A stretch of 64,000 nt of DNA. Source: Amoebidium appalachense. Lineage: Eukaryota > Ichthyosporea. Positions 49,176 to 62,477 of the stretch are shown piece after piece (within the stretch, counting starts at the first letter, position 1; each line of letters opens with the position of its first letter). The notes beneath the pieces are model-generated. The model had not been told where the DNA came from and ran no database searches. It worked only from the letters and a program-made list of their open reading frames with translations. The position numbers and the translations under genes are program-made. The stretch lies in contig CAVNZM010000006.1 of the NCBI GenBank assembly GCA_963693365.1, positions 7,068,001 to 7,132,000 on the forward strand. The letters are read 5' to 3'.

Positions 49176-50510
49176 GGTGGCCTAGCGTTGATACGGGTGG
49201 AAGGGGAGATGGTGCTTAATTCTTGTGCCAGCACTGCGCCTGCTTCCTAACTCAACTTTCAAACAGCTCGCTTTCTCTCTCTCGCAGGTGTCCTTAACTC
49301 TTTTGCGCCTGTTGCTATCTTCTGCAAGCCCTGCCTCGTACCTACGTGCATAAATCATTACAAGTTTTTTTTTCTCTCTATATATGCTTCCCTTTCTGGA
49401 GTACAGCCCTTTCTTCGTTTTCCAAGTCTTCGCGTTTGACGTGTGGGACGCGGGAACTTCGCTCGAGCTTAAAATCACAGCGCAGGGTTGTAACGAGCCT
49501 GTGTTGCGCACCAAGCCACCATCCTGATATGGTAACCGCGCCCCAGATATCCCTTTTCCATTGGCTTATTGAGCATTGTTTGCGCAAACTTTGCGCGCCA
49601 AATTTTCGAAGTCCGAGCATTAATGGAAAGACCTTCCCAAAACTGATTGCTATTCGGGGGAAGGGAATGGGACAGGGTTGAAGGGGTGTGGAGACGTGTG
49701 GCAAGTGTAGGGCTGAAGTGTAAGGAGGGCGCACGTAGGTGTGTGCTGGTCTGGCATGCAGCCAGGCCTTAGGCGCGCTGTACAGGTGGGCTTGCGCCAG
49801 GTGGCACGGTGTGGGGAGGGCCGGCAGCACACGGCGAACCTGAGGGTATGTAAGGTGCTGGCCCACACACACGCCCTAACGCAGGGCAGGCTAGTGCTGG
49901 TGTGTGGCCCACCTGCTTGCACACCTGTCCGTGTCTTTGTTAGCTACCCGGCAAGATGCACACAGGCTATGTACATCCTTGCTACTCTTGGAGCTAGGTG
50001 CTACTTGTGGGCCGGGTGCAGCCTAGCAGGCACTGTTTAGTCTCTGTCACTGCTTTAGTAGGTCCACTGCAGCAAGGGATACATGCGCACAGCCAGCATT
50101 TTTCCAACAAGGCACTCTTGACATGGTAGCCACACACATACACACGCAACACACACACATGCAAGCCAGATGCACCTTCACAATCACGCAGGAACACCTG
50201 AATGGGCATCTGCACAGTCGCATGCATGTAGCAGCACTTCATCCTGCCTGGTACACATAACCAGAGCCATAAAATTGCCAAAAATCAAAAAGGCACAAAT
50301 AAGAAAAAGCAGGCACACAACCTTTGGACGCTGTTCATACACGGCTGTCCCCACTGGCAACACTGTACCAACACCCTTGTGGAAAAACTGGCTACTTGAC
50401 AGGGGACCTTGGCCACACCTCACCAAGCACTAGTTGTAGAAGTTCGTTTTTCTCGACTGCAGCAGGTCCACCAAGTAATTCTTTAAGTCTGTCTGCAGGT
50501 TGCTTTCAGT
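49176..50510. other. Intergenic region between divergent UBE2G1 (-) and NTH1 (+)
   Basis: Contains an E2F-like TTTGCGCGCCAAA palindrome (49590-49602). The rest is unique sequence without microsatellites; no supported gene. Confidence 0.6.
49590..49602. promoter_or_regulatory. E2F-like site TTTGCGCGCCAAA
   Basis: Near-palindromic match to TTTSGCGC between the divergent UBE2G1 and NTH1 genes. Confidence 0.4.
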
Positions 50511-52319
50511 ATGGACGGCAGCAAGGCCAAGCAGAGGGGCCGGAGGAAGGCCCCGGCAGAAGATGAGGGAGTGGAGGCCCAGCCAAAGATAAGAAGGAGG
50601 AAGACCGTGCACGTGCAGTACGAGAAAGAGGTGCGTGTCCTGGGCCCTGTGTGCGTGCTGGCAATGCTTCTTAGTTACAGCCACAATAGCGCACATTTGT
50701 GTGCATGTGAGGGCACATGAGCGCATATGAGCGCATAGGAATATGAGTCCATAGGAGGACATGGGAAGACATTTGAGCTCGCAAGAGGGCATACGAGCGT
50801 ATGTGATGGCAGGTGATGGCATGTGATGGGCTGAAGGTGTGTTGTAATGCCATGTGTGTGCATTAGTCTCACCGTGGCCTAAGGGCTGGGCTGCAGGGAG
50901 ATGCGACTGGCATGGCAACAGCAACAGATACCCCCTCTGGTGGGTGCACACGCAGACCGTGTGGCAAGTGTGTATGCGTATGTGGAAGGTAGGTTGCTGA
51001 CTGGTTTGCAGAGGTGGGCCCAGCACAGTGGCAGAGAGACCTGGAGGCCATACGGGCCATGAGAAAGGACCGCACAGCCCCCGTACGTTCGGTACCCCAA
51101 AGGGGGGGGGGGGGGGGGGGGACCAAGGAGGCTGACAGAAGCTTTTGCAGGTGGATGAGTTGGGCTGTGAGGTGCTGGGCCGGCTTGGGGGGGAAGGGAA
51201 GGGCTTTAGGTTCCACGTGCTGGTGGCCTTGATGCTGTCGTCACAGACAAAGGGTGTGTCACACACAGGGGCACTGGGGGACATACACACATGCACACAA
51301 ACACACATACGCACACACAGGGGGTGCACATGTGCGGTTGTTTAGACACCTGTGCTGCCCTTGAACACTCTCGAGCTAGCTTCACACACCTTGTGGCAAA
51401 AGAAAAAAAAGAGGGGGGGGGGGGGGGGAGGGGGGGGATAGCACACAGAGCAGTGATCGGCAGCAAGAGCAGAGTATAGCAACGTACATGGGCAATGATG
51501 GTGTATATAGACAGTGTGAAGTTCAGCCAATGTGTGGTATCTAAAAGCAGCATAATGCTTAGGAGCAGTGATCGGCAGCAAGAGCAGAGTATAGCAACGT
51601 ACATGGGCAATGATGGTGTATATAGACAGTGTGAAGTTCAGCCAATGTGTGGTATCTAAAAGCAGCATAATGCTTAGCAATGATACCTTAAAGCAATGCA
51701 TACATTTACACAAAATGTTATCTTTTTTACGATGATGATTTATCCATTACAAGCGACGGTGCATATGCATAACAGACCAATATTAGCGATATATCAACGT
51801 AATGCACAAAATTTACATGCAAAAGCATCGTAATATATAACAATCATGTCAATAATAGCATCGATACTACCCAAAAAACACAGGTGTAGGATAATGGAAT
51901 CTAAAAGGCATTATCGCGCAACACAGTGGTGTGTATGCACTAGGAGTATATGCATGCATGTTAGCCTGACACAGTGTGTGGTGCAGATGAGGTGACAGCA
52001 GCAGCAGTCAAGCGTCTGTCCAGCCAAGGATGCACACCAGAGCAACTAGTGGCCATGGACAAGGACCAGCTGGCTGCACTACTCAAGGTCGGTGCCTGTG
52101 GCTGCATGTGTGCCCCTGGCTGCGTGGGCCTATTGTAGTCAGGCCTAGGGTCGGGGGTGGTGGTGGGGTACTGGGTGTATGTTTTTTGGTTTTTTTTCCC
52201 GAGGGGGAGAGGGGGGGGGGGGGGGGGGGGGGGGCAATCACTCGGTGGGGGAAAGGTGTGTACGTGTGTGTGCCTGTGTGTTTCTGGTTCTTTGTGTGTG
52301 CATGTCTGACAGTGTTGGG

Positions 52320-52365
<46 letters not shown>

Positions 52366-53087
52366 GCGTGTGCACGCGCGCATTGCATGTGTGTGTGTGC
52401 TCGTGCTTGTTGTATTTGGGTGTGTATGTATGTGGGCGCCCTGTGTGCACGATTTCATGTGTGTGTTTTGCCTGGTACACACCACATCCAGATGTGGGTG
52501 CATCCCTGTGCATGGCCCGTGCTGACGTCACCCTTCAGCCCGTAGGGTTCTACAACCACAAGGCCACATACCTGCAGAAGGCCTCACAAATCATCATCAA
52601 CGAACACGGGGGGGACATCCCCGACACTCTGGGTAAGAGGCGGGGAAGGGAAGGGGAAAGGGGGGGGGGAAGGGGGGAGCTATCAAACAGCAAGGACTGA
52701 CACGTCTGCAGAGGGGCTCATGGCACTACCGGGGGTGGGGCCCAAGATGGCACACATAGCAATGAACGTGGCCTGGGGCAGGCCCATGGGCATAGGTGGG
52801 TGCATGCTCTGTGTGTGTGTGCCTGCATGGCCAGCATGCAGGGCTTTACTGGTGCACGTGCAGGGGTGGACGTGCACGTGCAGCGCATCTGCAACCGGCT
52901 GGGCTGGGTGCGCACGGCCAAGCCAGAGCACACCCGCAAGGCCCTGGAGCGCTGGCTGCCACCCAGCTACTGGGGGGAGGTCAACCTGCTCCTGGTGGGG
53001 CTGGGCCAGCAGACATGCACCCCTGTCAGGCCCCACTGTGCCACGTGCCTCCTGAGGACCACGTGTCCGGCATCCACCGTGAAGTAA
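50511..53087 (+). CDS. NTHL1: Endonuclease III homologue, bifunctional DNA glycosylase/AP lyase
   Basis: Seven phase-compatible exons (50511-50630, 51014-51082, 51151-51253, 51987-52087, 52539-52632, 52712-52795, 52864-53087) give 264 residues. The first 40 are basic (KRGRRK-like, IRRRK), fitting nuclear or mitochondrial import. Core motifs: [32 protein letters not shown], helix-hairpin-helix [17 protein letters not shown] with the catalytic Lys, and [15 protein letters not shown] with the catalytic Asp. The C-terminal C-x6-C-x2-C-x5-C cluster ([17 protein letters not shown]) binds [4Fe-4S]. The enzyme removes oxidised pyrimidines in base-excision repair. Intron 3 holds a 115-bp duplication. 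Confidence 0.96.
51449..51678 (+). repeat. 115-bp direct tandem duplication in NTH1 intron 3
   Basis: The block starting gagcagtgatcggcagcaag recurs at 51564 with almost no change. Confidence 0.95.
52319..52380 (+). repeat. (GT)n microsatellite in NTH1 intron 4
   Basis: GT run with GTGC end; a G run of about 23 lies at 52211-52234. Confidence 0.93.
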
Positions 53088-53506
53088 AAAAGAAAAAGAA
53101 GAAAGAAAAGGGGTCTATGCTGTGGGGATGGCCTTGACGATGTATGTGCAGGGGGGTCAAGGTCAACGGTCGGTTTGCACATATGTCCCACACACCCAGG
53201 CACAAACTCAGGCTGTTTCATGCGCACACCACACACCATATGCATGCCCCATGCACCCAAAAAGCACGCCCACAAGCACATGCATGCTCCGAGCACCCAC
53301 ATGCAGGCGTAAACCCAATCACACACGTAAGACACGCATGCACATGCACCAGCATGCCCCCAATGCCCACACATCTACGGGCATGCCCAAGCACACACAC
53401 CCACACATGCACTTGCCCACGAACCCAAAAACTTCCGCACACCCCCATGCTTACTCCCAATGCCCCATATGCACGTACATGCCCAAGCACGCACATGTAC
53501 ACACAG

Positions 53507-53558
<52 letters not shown>

Positions 53559-53588
53559 ACGCACACGCACACACACACACACACACAC
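53088..53588. other. Space between NTH1 stop and the last recognised GCLM exon
   Basis: CA-rich sequence with (CA)n at 53513-53588. A terminal GCLM exon may lie here but none could be recognised. Confidence 0.5.
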
Positions 53589-54042
53589 ATCAGGATATCC
53601 CTTAGCGGCTATGACGGCCCTGCTCTTGACGCTGACCGTGTACCGGGCCACCCACATGGGCTGCCACTGGCCACCCAGCGCCTGCCCCAGCTGCTGCTTG
53701 TGCATGATCACTGTGTGCACACGTCAGCATGGGGGGGATATGGACGTGCTGGGGGGGGGGGGGGGGGGGGGGTCATGCAAGAATACTGCAAATTGCAAGG
53801 CTAAACAGGACTGATGCCGCCCTGAACTGCGCCCTCGTGCTCTTTAGGAAGGGGGGGGGGGGGGGGGAAGAGCATCGGGATGTGCTCAGTGAGAGGATTG
53901 GAGGAAAGAGTGTGGAGTTGGGGAGGGGAAGGGCAAGTCTGCAACGATGTTTAATATTAAAGGGAAGGAGAACCCGCGGGATGGTGTGTGTGCGTGTGTG
54001 TGCGTGTGCGTGTGCGTGTGTGTGGAGGGGAGGGAGGGGGTG

Positions 54043-54077
<35 letters not shown>

Positions 54078-54455
54078 GGGGCAGGGACCTGGGGGGTCTG
54101 CGTGGGAGACCAGGTCGATGTTGTGTGCACGTGCCGTGGCCTTCAGGTCATCGGGTATGCTGCAGCACGTGTCCACATTGACCTGCACAAGGTCAGGCAC
54201 CACCTGCATGGGTGGCCAGCATAAGTATGTGCACCATCCCATGTGCACACACAGCATACCACATACAAACACACATACACACACACACACCTTCCACACA
54301 TACACACACCATCCGACACACACACACACACACACACGTAGGCACACACACACACACCAACCACAGACACACAACCAACCACATGCACACCCTACCACAC
54401 ACGCGGACACACACACACACCCTACCACATGAACACACAACACACCCGAACCCTA

Positions 54456-54541
<86 letters not shown>

Positions 54542-54937
54542 CCTACACCTTCACCCACACCCCTACCTCCATAAACATGTGCTCCATCCCCCCCCCCCCT
54601 CCCCCCCCTCCCAGCATACCCACCAACCCACTCCTCTGACTGCACCCTATTAGTAACCCATGGCAGCTCCAGCCAGCAGTGATACACCCCACACACACAA
54701 ACCACACAACACCCACCACAACCAGCACTGCACATCCCCCCTCCCCCCCCCCCCCCCCCCCCCCCCCCGCCAAAAAAAAAGAGAAAAAAAAAAAAAAAAA
54801 ACTATAGATTGCACCTACCCCGCCCAAGTCCTGTAGCCTCTGCAGGTCCCGGGCCAGAAAGTCACTCAGCCCCAGCCGGCCCACCGTGCCTGTGCTGCGC
54901 AGTTTGGCTGCAGCCTGCACACGGGTCAGCGCCCCGT

Positions 54938-55028
<91 letters not shown>

Positions 55029-55223
55029 ATGTGTGCCATACGTGCCATGGGTGCAACCTGCCCACACGTGCCTGCCTGCCAGCCCACATGCGTACATGGG
55101 TGGTGCATTTGGCTGTGGCCTTGCGCCTGCCATGCCCGTGCCCATCTCTGTCTGCCCATCCAACTTGGTGGGTGCCTCGTCTATGTTTTTTCTTCTTCTT
55201 TTTTTTTTTTTTGTGGGTTGGGG

Positions 55224-55261
<38 letters not shown>

Positions 55262-56762
55262 ATAATACATACCTCCACGACCTGGGCCAGGTCTGGGTGT
55301 GTGTTTAGGTCCGTGTTGTTTGGCAGCGCCAAAATTAGAAGGTCCACATGCTGCCACCCTAGCTCCTGCCCCACTATTAGAGTATCAGCACCCTAGCTCC
55401 TGCCCCACTACTAGAGTATCAGCACCCTAGCTCCTGCCCCACTACTAGAGTATCAGCACCCTAGCTCCTGCCCCACTACTAGAGTATCAGCACCCTAGCT
55501 CCTGGCCCAATACTAGAGTATCAGCACCCTAGCTCCTGCCCCACTAGTTAAGTATCAGCACCCTATCTAGGAAAGTATCAGCACCCTAGCTCCTGCCCCA
55601 CTAGTTAAGTATCAGCACCCTAGCTCCTGCCCCACTAGTTAAGTATCAGCACCCTATCTAGTAAAGTATCAGCACGATAGCTCCTGCCCCACTAGTTAAG
55701 TATCAGCACCCTAGCTCCTGCCCCACTAATAGAGTATCAGCACCCGAGCTCCTGCCCCACTAATAGAGTATCAGCGCCCTAGCTCCTGCCCCACTAATAT
55801 AGTATCAGCACCCTAGCTGATAGAGTATAAGCACCCTTGCTCCTGCCCCACTAGTAAAGTATCAGCACCCTGGCTGATAGAGTATAAGCACCCTAGCTCC
55901 TGCCCCACTAATAAAGTATCAGCACCCAAAAAAAAAAGGGGGGGAAATGAGGGTAACATTTTTTTTTCAACCCGATCACCCGCCAATCCACCACATGACA
56001 CCCCCGCGCATCCCTGCGCATCCATATCTGCCACCCACCCCACACACACACACCCACACACATACTGCACCCACCCACCCACAGCCCCACACCCACCCAC
56101 ACCCACACACCCACGTACCCACACACAAGCAGTCGTCCAGGGCTGCGGGTGTGGCCCAGCCGGCATACAGAAACACCTTCACTGCACTGCCGGTCAGTGC
56201 ACACCAACCACTACTGCCTGATGGGGTGCTGCAGGGAGCACAAGGCCACTAGCCATAGGGACGAGGAGGGTAGGCGCAAGGGGGTAGTATTTTTCCGGCG
56301 ATGGGCCGGGGGGGGAGGGGGGGAGGGGGAGGGGGGGGGGGGGGGGGCTGTATAGGTGCGGATGCGGGTGGGAGAGAAATGTGTGGAGAGGGGGGAGTTA
56401 GGGGAGACACAAAACACCAGAAAAAAACTCAATAAGGGGACAGGGGGGTACCGGGGGGGAGGGGGGGAGGGGGGGGGGAGAGAGAGAAGCCTAGTGGCAA
56501 TCTCACATTTTTTTGTTGTTGGGGGGTGGGGGGAGGAGGGAGAGGGGGGGGGGGGGGGGGGGGGTTGAATGTCTGTGTGTGTGCGTATTTTTTTTTTTTT
56601 TTTTTTGGCGCGGGGGGAGGGGGGGAGGGGGGAGGAGGAGGAGGAGGAAGACTTAAAGTTATGATTTGTGTTGGTGTGTGTGTGTGTGTGGATGGGTCGA
56701 ATGAAAGTGAGGACTTTTGTGTGTGGACACGTGAACTATATTGGCTCCTCTGCAAACAAGTG

Positions 56763-56819
<57 letters not shown>

Positions 56820-57398
56820 CGCGCGTGTGGAAGTGGGTGTGGGTGTGGGTGTGGGTGTGGGTGTGGGTAGGGTGTAGGTGTGCGTGCGTGTGTGCGTGCG
56901 TGCGCACGAGCACACTCGCGCGTGCCTGCCTGCGTGTGTGTGTGTGCCTGTGTGCCTGTGTGTGTGTGTGTGTGTTTGTGTGTGTGTTTGTGTGTGTGTT
57001 TGTGTGGTGTGTGTGTGTGCGTGTGTGTGTTTGTGCGTGTGCGTGTGTGCGTGTGTGCGTGTGTGTGTGCGCGTGTGTGTGCGTGTGATGTGTCACTGCG
57101 TGTATCACTAACTTCTTTCTTTTCTTTCTTTTTTTGGCCGAAAAAGGAGAGAGGGAGGGGGGGGGGGGGGGGTGTAACCTGTTACTGCGCAGTCGCAGTT
57201 TGACCGGCAGTGCTCAAGGTCAGGCGGGGCCACTGTCTGCTTGTGCTCGTCAGCACTACCCCCCCCCCCCCCACCCGCCTCCCCACCCCCCCCCTTCCCT
57301 TCCGCTTCTTACCGTGTTTGTGCCGTCCGCGTCGCTACCGTGTGTCAACCTGAGGGCCTGTGTGAGCTGCGACAGGGTCAGTGTGTGTGTGTGTTTGT

Positions 57399-57447
<49 letters not shown>

Positions 57448-57599
57448 TTTGTTTGTGTGCGTGTGTGTGGCAGGCGCGTCCAGGGGTTTGCACGCACCTC
57501 CTCCACTGGGTTTGGCATAAACGTGGGCACCAGCTTGAGCACGTTGCCTGTGTGGAACACCTGCCCCTCTGCCGCCCCAGCCACACCGTCCTGTGTCAT
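53589..57599 (-). CDS. GCLM: Glutamate-cysteine ligase modifier (regulatory) subunit, C-terminal end unresolved
   Basis: Eight minus-strand exons with agreeing phases: 57498-57599, 57313-57366, 57179-57236, 56123-56181, 55273-55365, 54819-54914, 54089-54203, 53589-53710; 233 residues (human 274). Matches run along the whole GCLM chain: [10 protein letters not shown] near the start, [37 protein letters not shown], and [20 protein letters not shown] close to the C-terminus. GCLM has an aldo-keto-reductase-like fold and lowers the glutathione feedback and substrate Km of GCLC, the first enzyme of glutathione synthesis, in cytosol. The last exon runs into (GT)n; a short final exon is probably missing from the model. 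The weakest part is exons 2-3. Confidence 0.85.
54460..54540. repeat. (CA)n microsatellite in GCLM intron
   Basis: About 80 bp of pure CA. Confidence 0.97.
54938..55025. repeat. (GT)n microsatellite in GCLM intron
   Basis: About 85 bp of GT next to exon 54819-54914. Confidence 0.97.
55355..55925 (-). repeat. 34-bp tandem repeat copying a GCLM 3' splice site
   Basis: Sense strand: the acceptor and start of exon 55273-55365 read TAGTGGGGCAG/GAGCTAGGGTG. About sixteen upstream copies of TAGTGGGGCAGGAGCTAGGG followed by TGCTGATACTC carry the same acceptor and first ten exon bases. Some copies are shortened (ctatctaggaaagtatcag). Confidence 0.93.
56759..57090. repeat. (GT)n / GGGTGT / GCGT compound microsatellite in GCLM intron
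   Basis: GT 56767-56812, GC alternation, then GGGTGT units 56830-56868 and mixed GT to 57090. Confidence 0.93.
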
Positions 57600-58071
57600 G
57601 TTTGCGTCTGCCTAACAGCCTGCCTTTTCCGTGTGCTTGGTACTGCTGTGTCTAAATCTACCCCCTCTTGGCCCACCTACAAGGCAAAACGCAACCCGCA
57701 CACCCAGCCAGCTACACTAGGTTCGCCTTACACTGTTCTGTTTTCGTTGGCGCCAACATTAGCACAACCCTCTATGTGTAATTACTAACTAACTAAAGTT
57801 GTAAACACAATAGTTTAGTTCGTTCATTCACGCGCGCTGACTGATTTGTGTCTTTGTAGCCTTCCATATTTGGGCGCGCAGATTGTACTGGCCAAAAGCA
57901 AACGGTAGGCTCACAAGTGAGCACTCAATTTGGCGCAAAGTAGAGGCTAGCAGCAAAGGGGAGGAGACGCACACACACGTACGTTAGCAACGAAACACAC
58001 CAACCACACCCACGCCCTCCTTCCCCCTCCACGGCAGCCAGGCCACCGCGCAGGGCGGTTCAACCGGCAAC
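57600..58071. promoter_or_regulatory. Divergent promoter region, GCLM (-) / PKA-like (+)
   Basis: 472 bp between start codons. It contains TTGGCGCCAA (57747-57756), tttgggcgcgca (57869-57880) and TTTGGCGC (57929-57936), three E2F-like elements. Confidence 0.45.
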
Positions 58072-58155
58072 ATGGTGCTGTGCAGCCCCTTCCCTGCTGA
58101 GAGCAAGGAGTCTATGGGCGAGGGCCGAAAGGTAGGACCCAGTTATGGAGTGTGT

Positions 58156-58196
<41 letters not shown>

Positions 58197-58879
58197 CAAG
58201 CACTGACAGGGGGCACAGACGGTGGAAAGGAATGGCACCACCTTCGACCAGGCGGGGTTCCGCATAACAAGCCCCGTGTCGTGGGCCCTGGTCTCGCGCC
58301 TCAAAGGTGCGTGTGCCTGTCACTGTGTGTGGCTGTGTGTGCGTGACCGTGTGTGTGCGAAAGTGTGTGTACCTACCTCGTAGTAGAGTTCAGCGAACAG
58401 GGCGGCTGGACAAGCAGAGCCCCAGCACAGGACACGGGTTGATTTCCACCTGTTGCCAGCACACATACACCTCTTTAAGTACTCGACCTTGGCTGCTTTG
58501 ACGTCTAGCATTTGACTAGTCCTGAGATTCATAGCGTTTTGCCTCTCCCGCCTGGCAGCTAACGTGTTAGCAAAGCTCCGCTCCTGCAGCCTGGCTCTTT
58601 GAGGCCCTACCGTGGCACTGTGGCAGTTAATGGTAGTAGATGTTTTGCGGTTGCTAGGCACCGCTTAGGGCTGTGTTTGTGGTGCTCAAGAACACACAGA
58701 GCAACCAGATGCCGTTGAGGGCTCTGTGGAGGGGTTGATGAGGTTGTAATAGCGGTGGAGAGACTAGAGAGGAAGAAGGATCCAGGTGGCTGAGGCTTGG
58801 GAGGGAGCCGTAGGGCTTGTGTGTCTCAATATGTGTGTGTGTGTTGGTGTCTGTGTGGAAGGAGTGTGTGTGTGTGTGT

Positions 58880-58915
<36 letters not shown>

Positions 58916-59957
58916 GGGGGGGGGGGGGGGGGGCAGCATGCAGGACACTGACTTGGTTTGCAGGAGCCCTGGCCAAGGACAAGTACAGAATTCACTACAA
59001 GTCAGGGGACCAGGTGGGTAGGGGTGTGGGGGGGGGGGGAGGAAGGGAAGTGGAGAGCAAAGGTTGGATGGGCCGAAGGTGGAGGGCTAGGTAGGTGGGT
59101 TAGGGGGAAATTGACAGGGAAGTTGGGATGGGCGGGTAGGTCAGGGGGGAAATAGAGAGCATGGGTGAGATGTGCGGGTACGTGGGTTAGGGGGGAAATG
59201 AGAGGTGGGTGAGGGGTGTTGGGTGCTGAAGTGTTGTGGCAGGACCTTGTGCTTGCGTATGCGGACTCTTTTGACGACATTCTTGTGGACTGGAAGGCCG
59301 TGTGTGAGCACATTATCCCCGAGCTGGCACGAGACAGCAGGGCCGCACAGCAGCTGCCACAGATAGTGGATGAGATGCTCAAGCGGGGCGGTAAGGGGTT
59401 GGGGAGAAGGGTGTTCTTGGCTGCTGGGACCTGGGTTTTTTTTGTTTTTGCTGGGGTGAGGGGGGAGGGGGAAAGGGGGAGGAAGGGGGGGGGGGGGGGT
59501 CGCATGGAGAATGGGGTGAGGGGCAGGTGTGAGGTTGGTATTGAAATGATATGGGATGATTGGGAGGGGAGGTGGCATCGAAATGGTTTGGGAAGTCTTG
59601 GGAGTTGGCATAGGGATGGTATGGGCTGGTGTGGGAATTGGCATCGGAATGGGATGAGATGGTGTGGGGGTGGGGCGGGGTTGGCATTGATCGTGAGTGG
59701 TGGTTGGTGTGGCTGCCTGTAGTTGAGGGCTGCGAGTGGCAACAAGGGGTTGAGGGGGTGAGGTGTGGAAGGGGAGGCTGTTGACTGGGTATGCGCAAAA
59801 ACCTTTGTTCTGATTTTTTGTGTGTGTGGGTGGGTGCTGTTGTGGGTGTGTGCGTGGGGGGGGATGGTGAAAAGGGGGGGGGGGGGGGGGGGGGGGGGGG
59901 GGTATTTAGTTGGTGAATGTTTTCTCTTTCTGTATGTGCACACATGTATGTGTGTGT

Positions 59958-59989
<32 letters not shown>

Positions 59990-60334
59990 TATTCTTTTTT
60001 CTCCTTTCTGTTTGCGCAGGGGGGGGGGGGGGCTGATGCTGAATTTATGTTTCAGTGGGCAACCGGGCATACCGCAAGCAGTCGACCACGGTGGACATGC
60101 AGATGCAGAGGGAGAGGTTCGAGCACAAAATTCACACCCTGGGCACTCTGCAGAGCCCACGCCCGGCGGTGAGTTTAGAAAGGGGGGTTGGAGATGGCCT
60201 GGTGGGGGTCTTTGGTAGGAGAATAGAATAGAGGGGGTGGACCAAGGAGGGTCATTGGGGGATGTAGGGTTCGACTGGTGGGGGAAATTGGGAGGTGTGG
60301 GTGGGGGTGTTTGGGTTATATGAGGTATGAGGGT

Positions 60335-60375
<41 letters not shown>

Positions 60376-60616
60376 GTATTTGGGAGAATTTTGGGTTTGG
60401 CTGGTGGGCGTATCTTGGGATTGTAGGGGCGGAGTGGGGGGGGGTATCTAGGGATTGTAGAGGCCGAGTGGAGTGGCCGGGCTTATTGATGGTGGGAGCA
60501 TTCTGGGATGGAAATTTCAGAAGGGAGGACTCGGCCTGTGTGTGTGGGTGGCCACTATTGCGACACACCCTGAGACCCCGGAGTGTGTGTGTGTGTATTT
60601 GCGTGGTGTTTTTTTT

Positions 60617-60647
<31 letters not shown>

Positions 60648-61484
60648 GGAGGGGGGGGGAGAGGGGGGGGGGAAGGGCGGAGAGGGGGGTTGGTTGGCCT
60701 GTGTGGGTGTGTGGAGGTGGGGTAAAGTTTTGTGTGGGGGGCAGTTGGCCTTTTTTTTGTTGTTGTTTGTGGGGGGGGGGGGGGGGGGGGGGGGGGGGTT
60801 GGATGGAGGCTGACAGTGTGGTGTTTGGCAGCGTTCAGAGAATCGGCTGGCACAGTATGAGGTCTACCGCACACTGGGCACTGGCTCGTTTGGGAGGGTC
60901 ATGCTGGTCAAGGTAGGGGGAGGGGGGGGGGGGGGGAGAGGGGGGGGGGGGGGAGGGAGGGACGGGTGGGGGAGTGGAAAGAGAGAGAGGAGGTGGGGAA
61001 TAGGTGTTGGGAGAACGGGTGGGCTTGGGGGACTGGGTAGATTGGTAGATGGGCGTGTGAAGGCGGGGCGGGGGGGGTGGGGGGTGGAGTGGAGGACGTG
61101 GGGATGGGGTAGGTGGGTGATTAAAGGGGAGGGGGTAAGATGGGGGTAGATAGGGGGGGGGGGGGGGGGGGGGGAGGGGCTTTTCCGTGTACTTGGGGAT
61201 ACAAATGTTACCTGGCATGTGAGGTGGGAGGCTGATTGTGGAAAGAGGTGGAAAGGGATTTGGGGAAGGGGGGGTGAGGGACCCAGCATCCAGGCTTAGA
61301 GACTCACACGTTTTTTGTTTGTAGGAAAAGGCCACAGGGCGCTACTGTGCACTCAAGATCATCAAGAAGGAGATAGTGATCAAGCTCAAGCAGGTTGAAC
61401 ACACAGCAAACGAGAAGAACATATTGGCCTGCATCGAGCATCCATTTGTCATCAACATGGTCGACTACTTCCAGGTGTGTGTGT

Positions 61485-61528
<44 letters not shown>

Positions 61529-62116
61529 CTATGGTGTGGGTGATTGGGGGAGGGGTAGGGGGGAGGGGTTTTGGGGTGGTAGGCGGGGGGGTAAGAGGGG
61601 GGGGGGGCAGTGTGGGTGGGTGTGTGTGCGTGCGGGGGTGGGGAAGGGGGGATTTAAATGGGTGGGTGGGTGGGTGAGTCGGTGGGTGGGTGCTTTTGTG
61701 TGTTTCTTTGTGTGCGATCTCTCTGTGTCACTGCTAGTGGCTAACAATGAGGCAGCTTGTATCTCTGGCCGCTGACAGGCTGCCTGCTGGATCTAGTCAC
61801 GGTTTAAGATGGGGGAAGAGGGGGAGGAAGGGGGGGGGGGGGGGGGGGGGGGGGGGGGAGCACGGACCATGGTTTTTTGTTGATGGAACCTTGGTGCAGG
61901 ACAAGAAGAGCCTGTACTTCTGCCTGGAGTACATCAACGGGGGGGAGATGTTCACCCACATCCACCGCAATAGGTTCTTCAGCTATGAGATTGCACGCCA
62001 CTTTGCCGCACAGACCGTGCTGGCCTTTGAATATCTGGTAGTGCTTGGGTGCCTGGGTGCATGTGGACCATGCGTTGTACACATGCACGTAGGCGTGCGC
62101 TTGAGCACGCATACAT

Positions 62117-62154
<38 letters not shown>

Positions 62155-62444
62155 CGTACGAAATACACGCAGCATACATGCACCCATATACACGTGCGGA
62201 TGCACATGCATGCGCGCACGCACAGACACACACACACGTCTACACACATCCACACACGCGTGCACACACACACACACACACAATCACAGGGCTCACACAA
62301 ACACACAACACATGCACAACCACATATGCACCCATATGCGCACTCACATGCACCCACACACACAAATGCACACGCACATATGCACACACACGCGCACCCA
62401 CATGCACACACACACACCAACACACACACACACACACACACACC

Positions 62445-62477
<33 letters not shown>

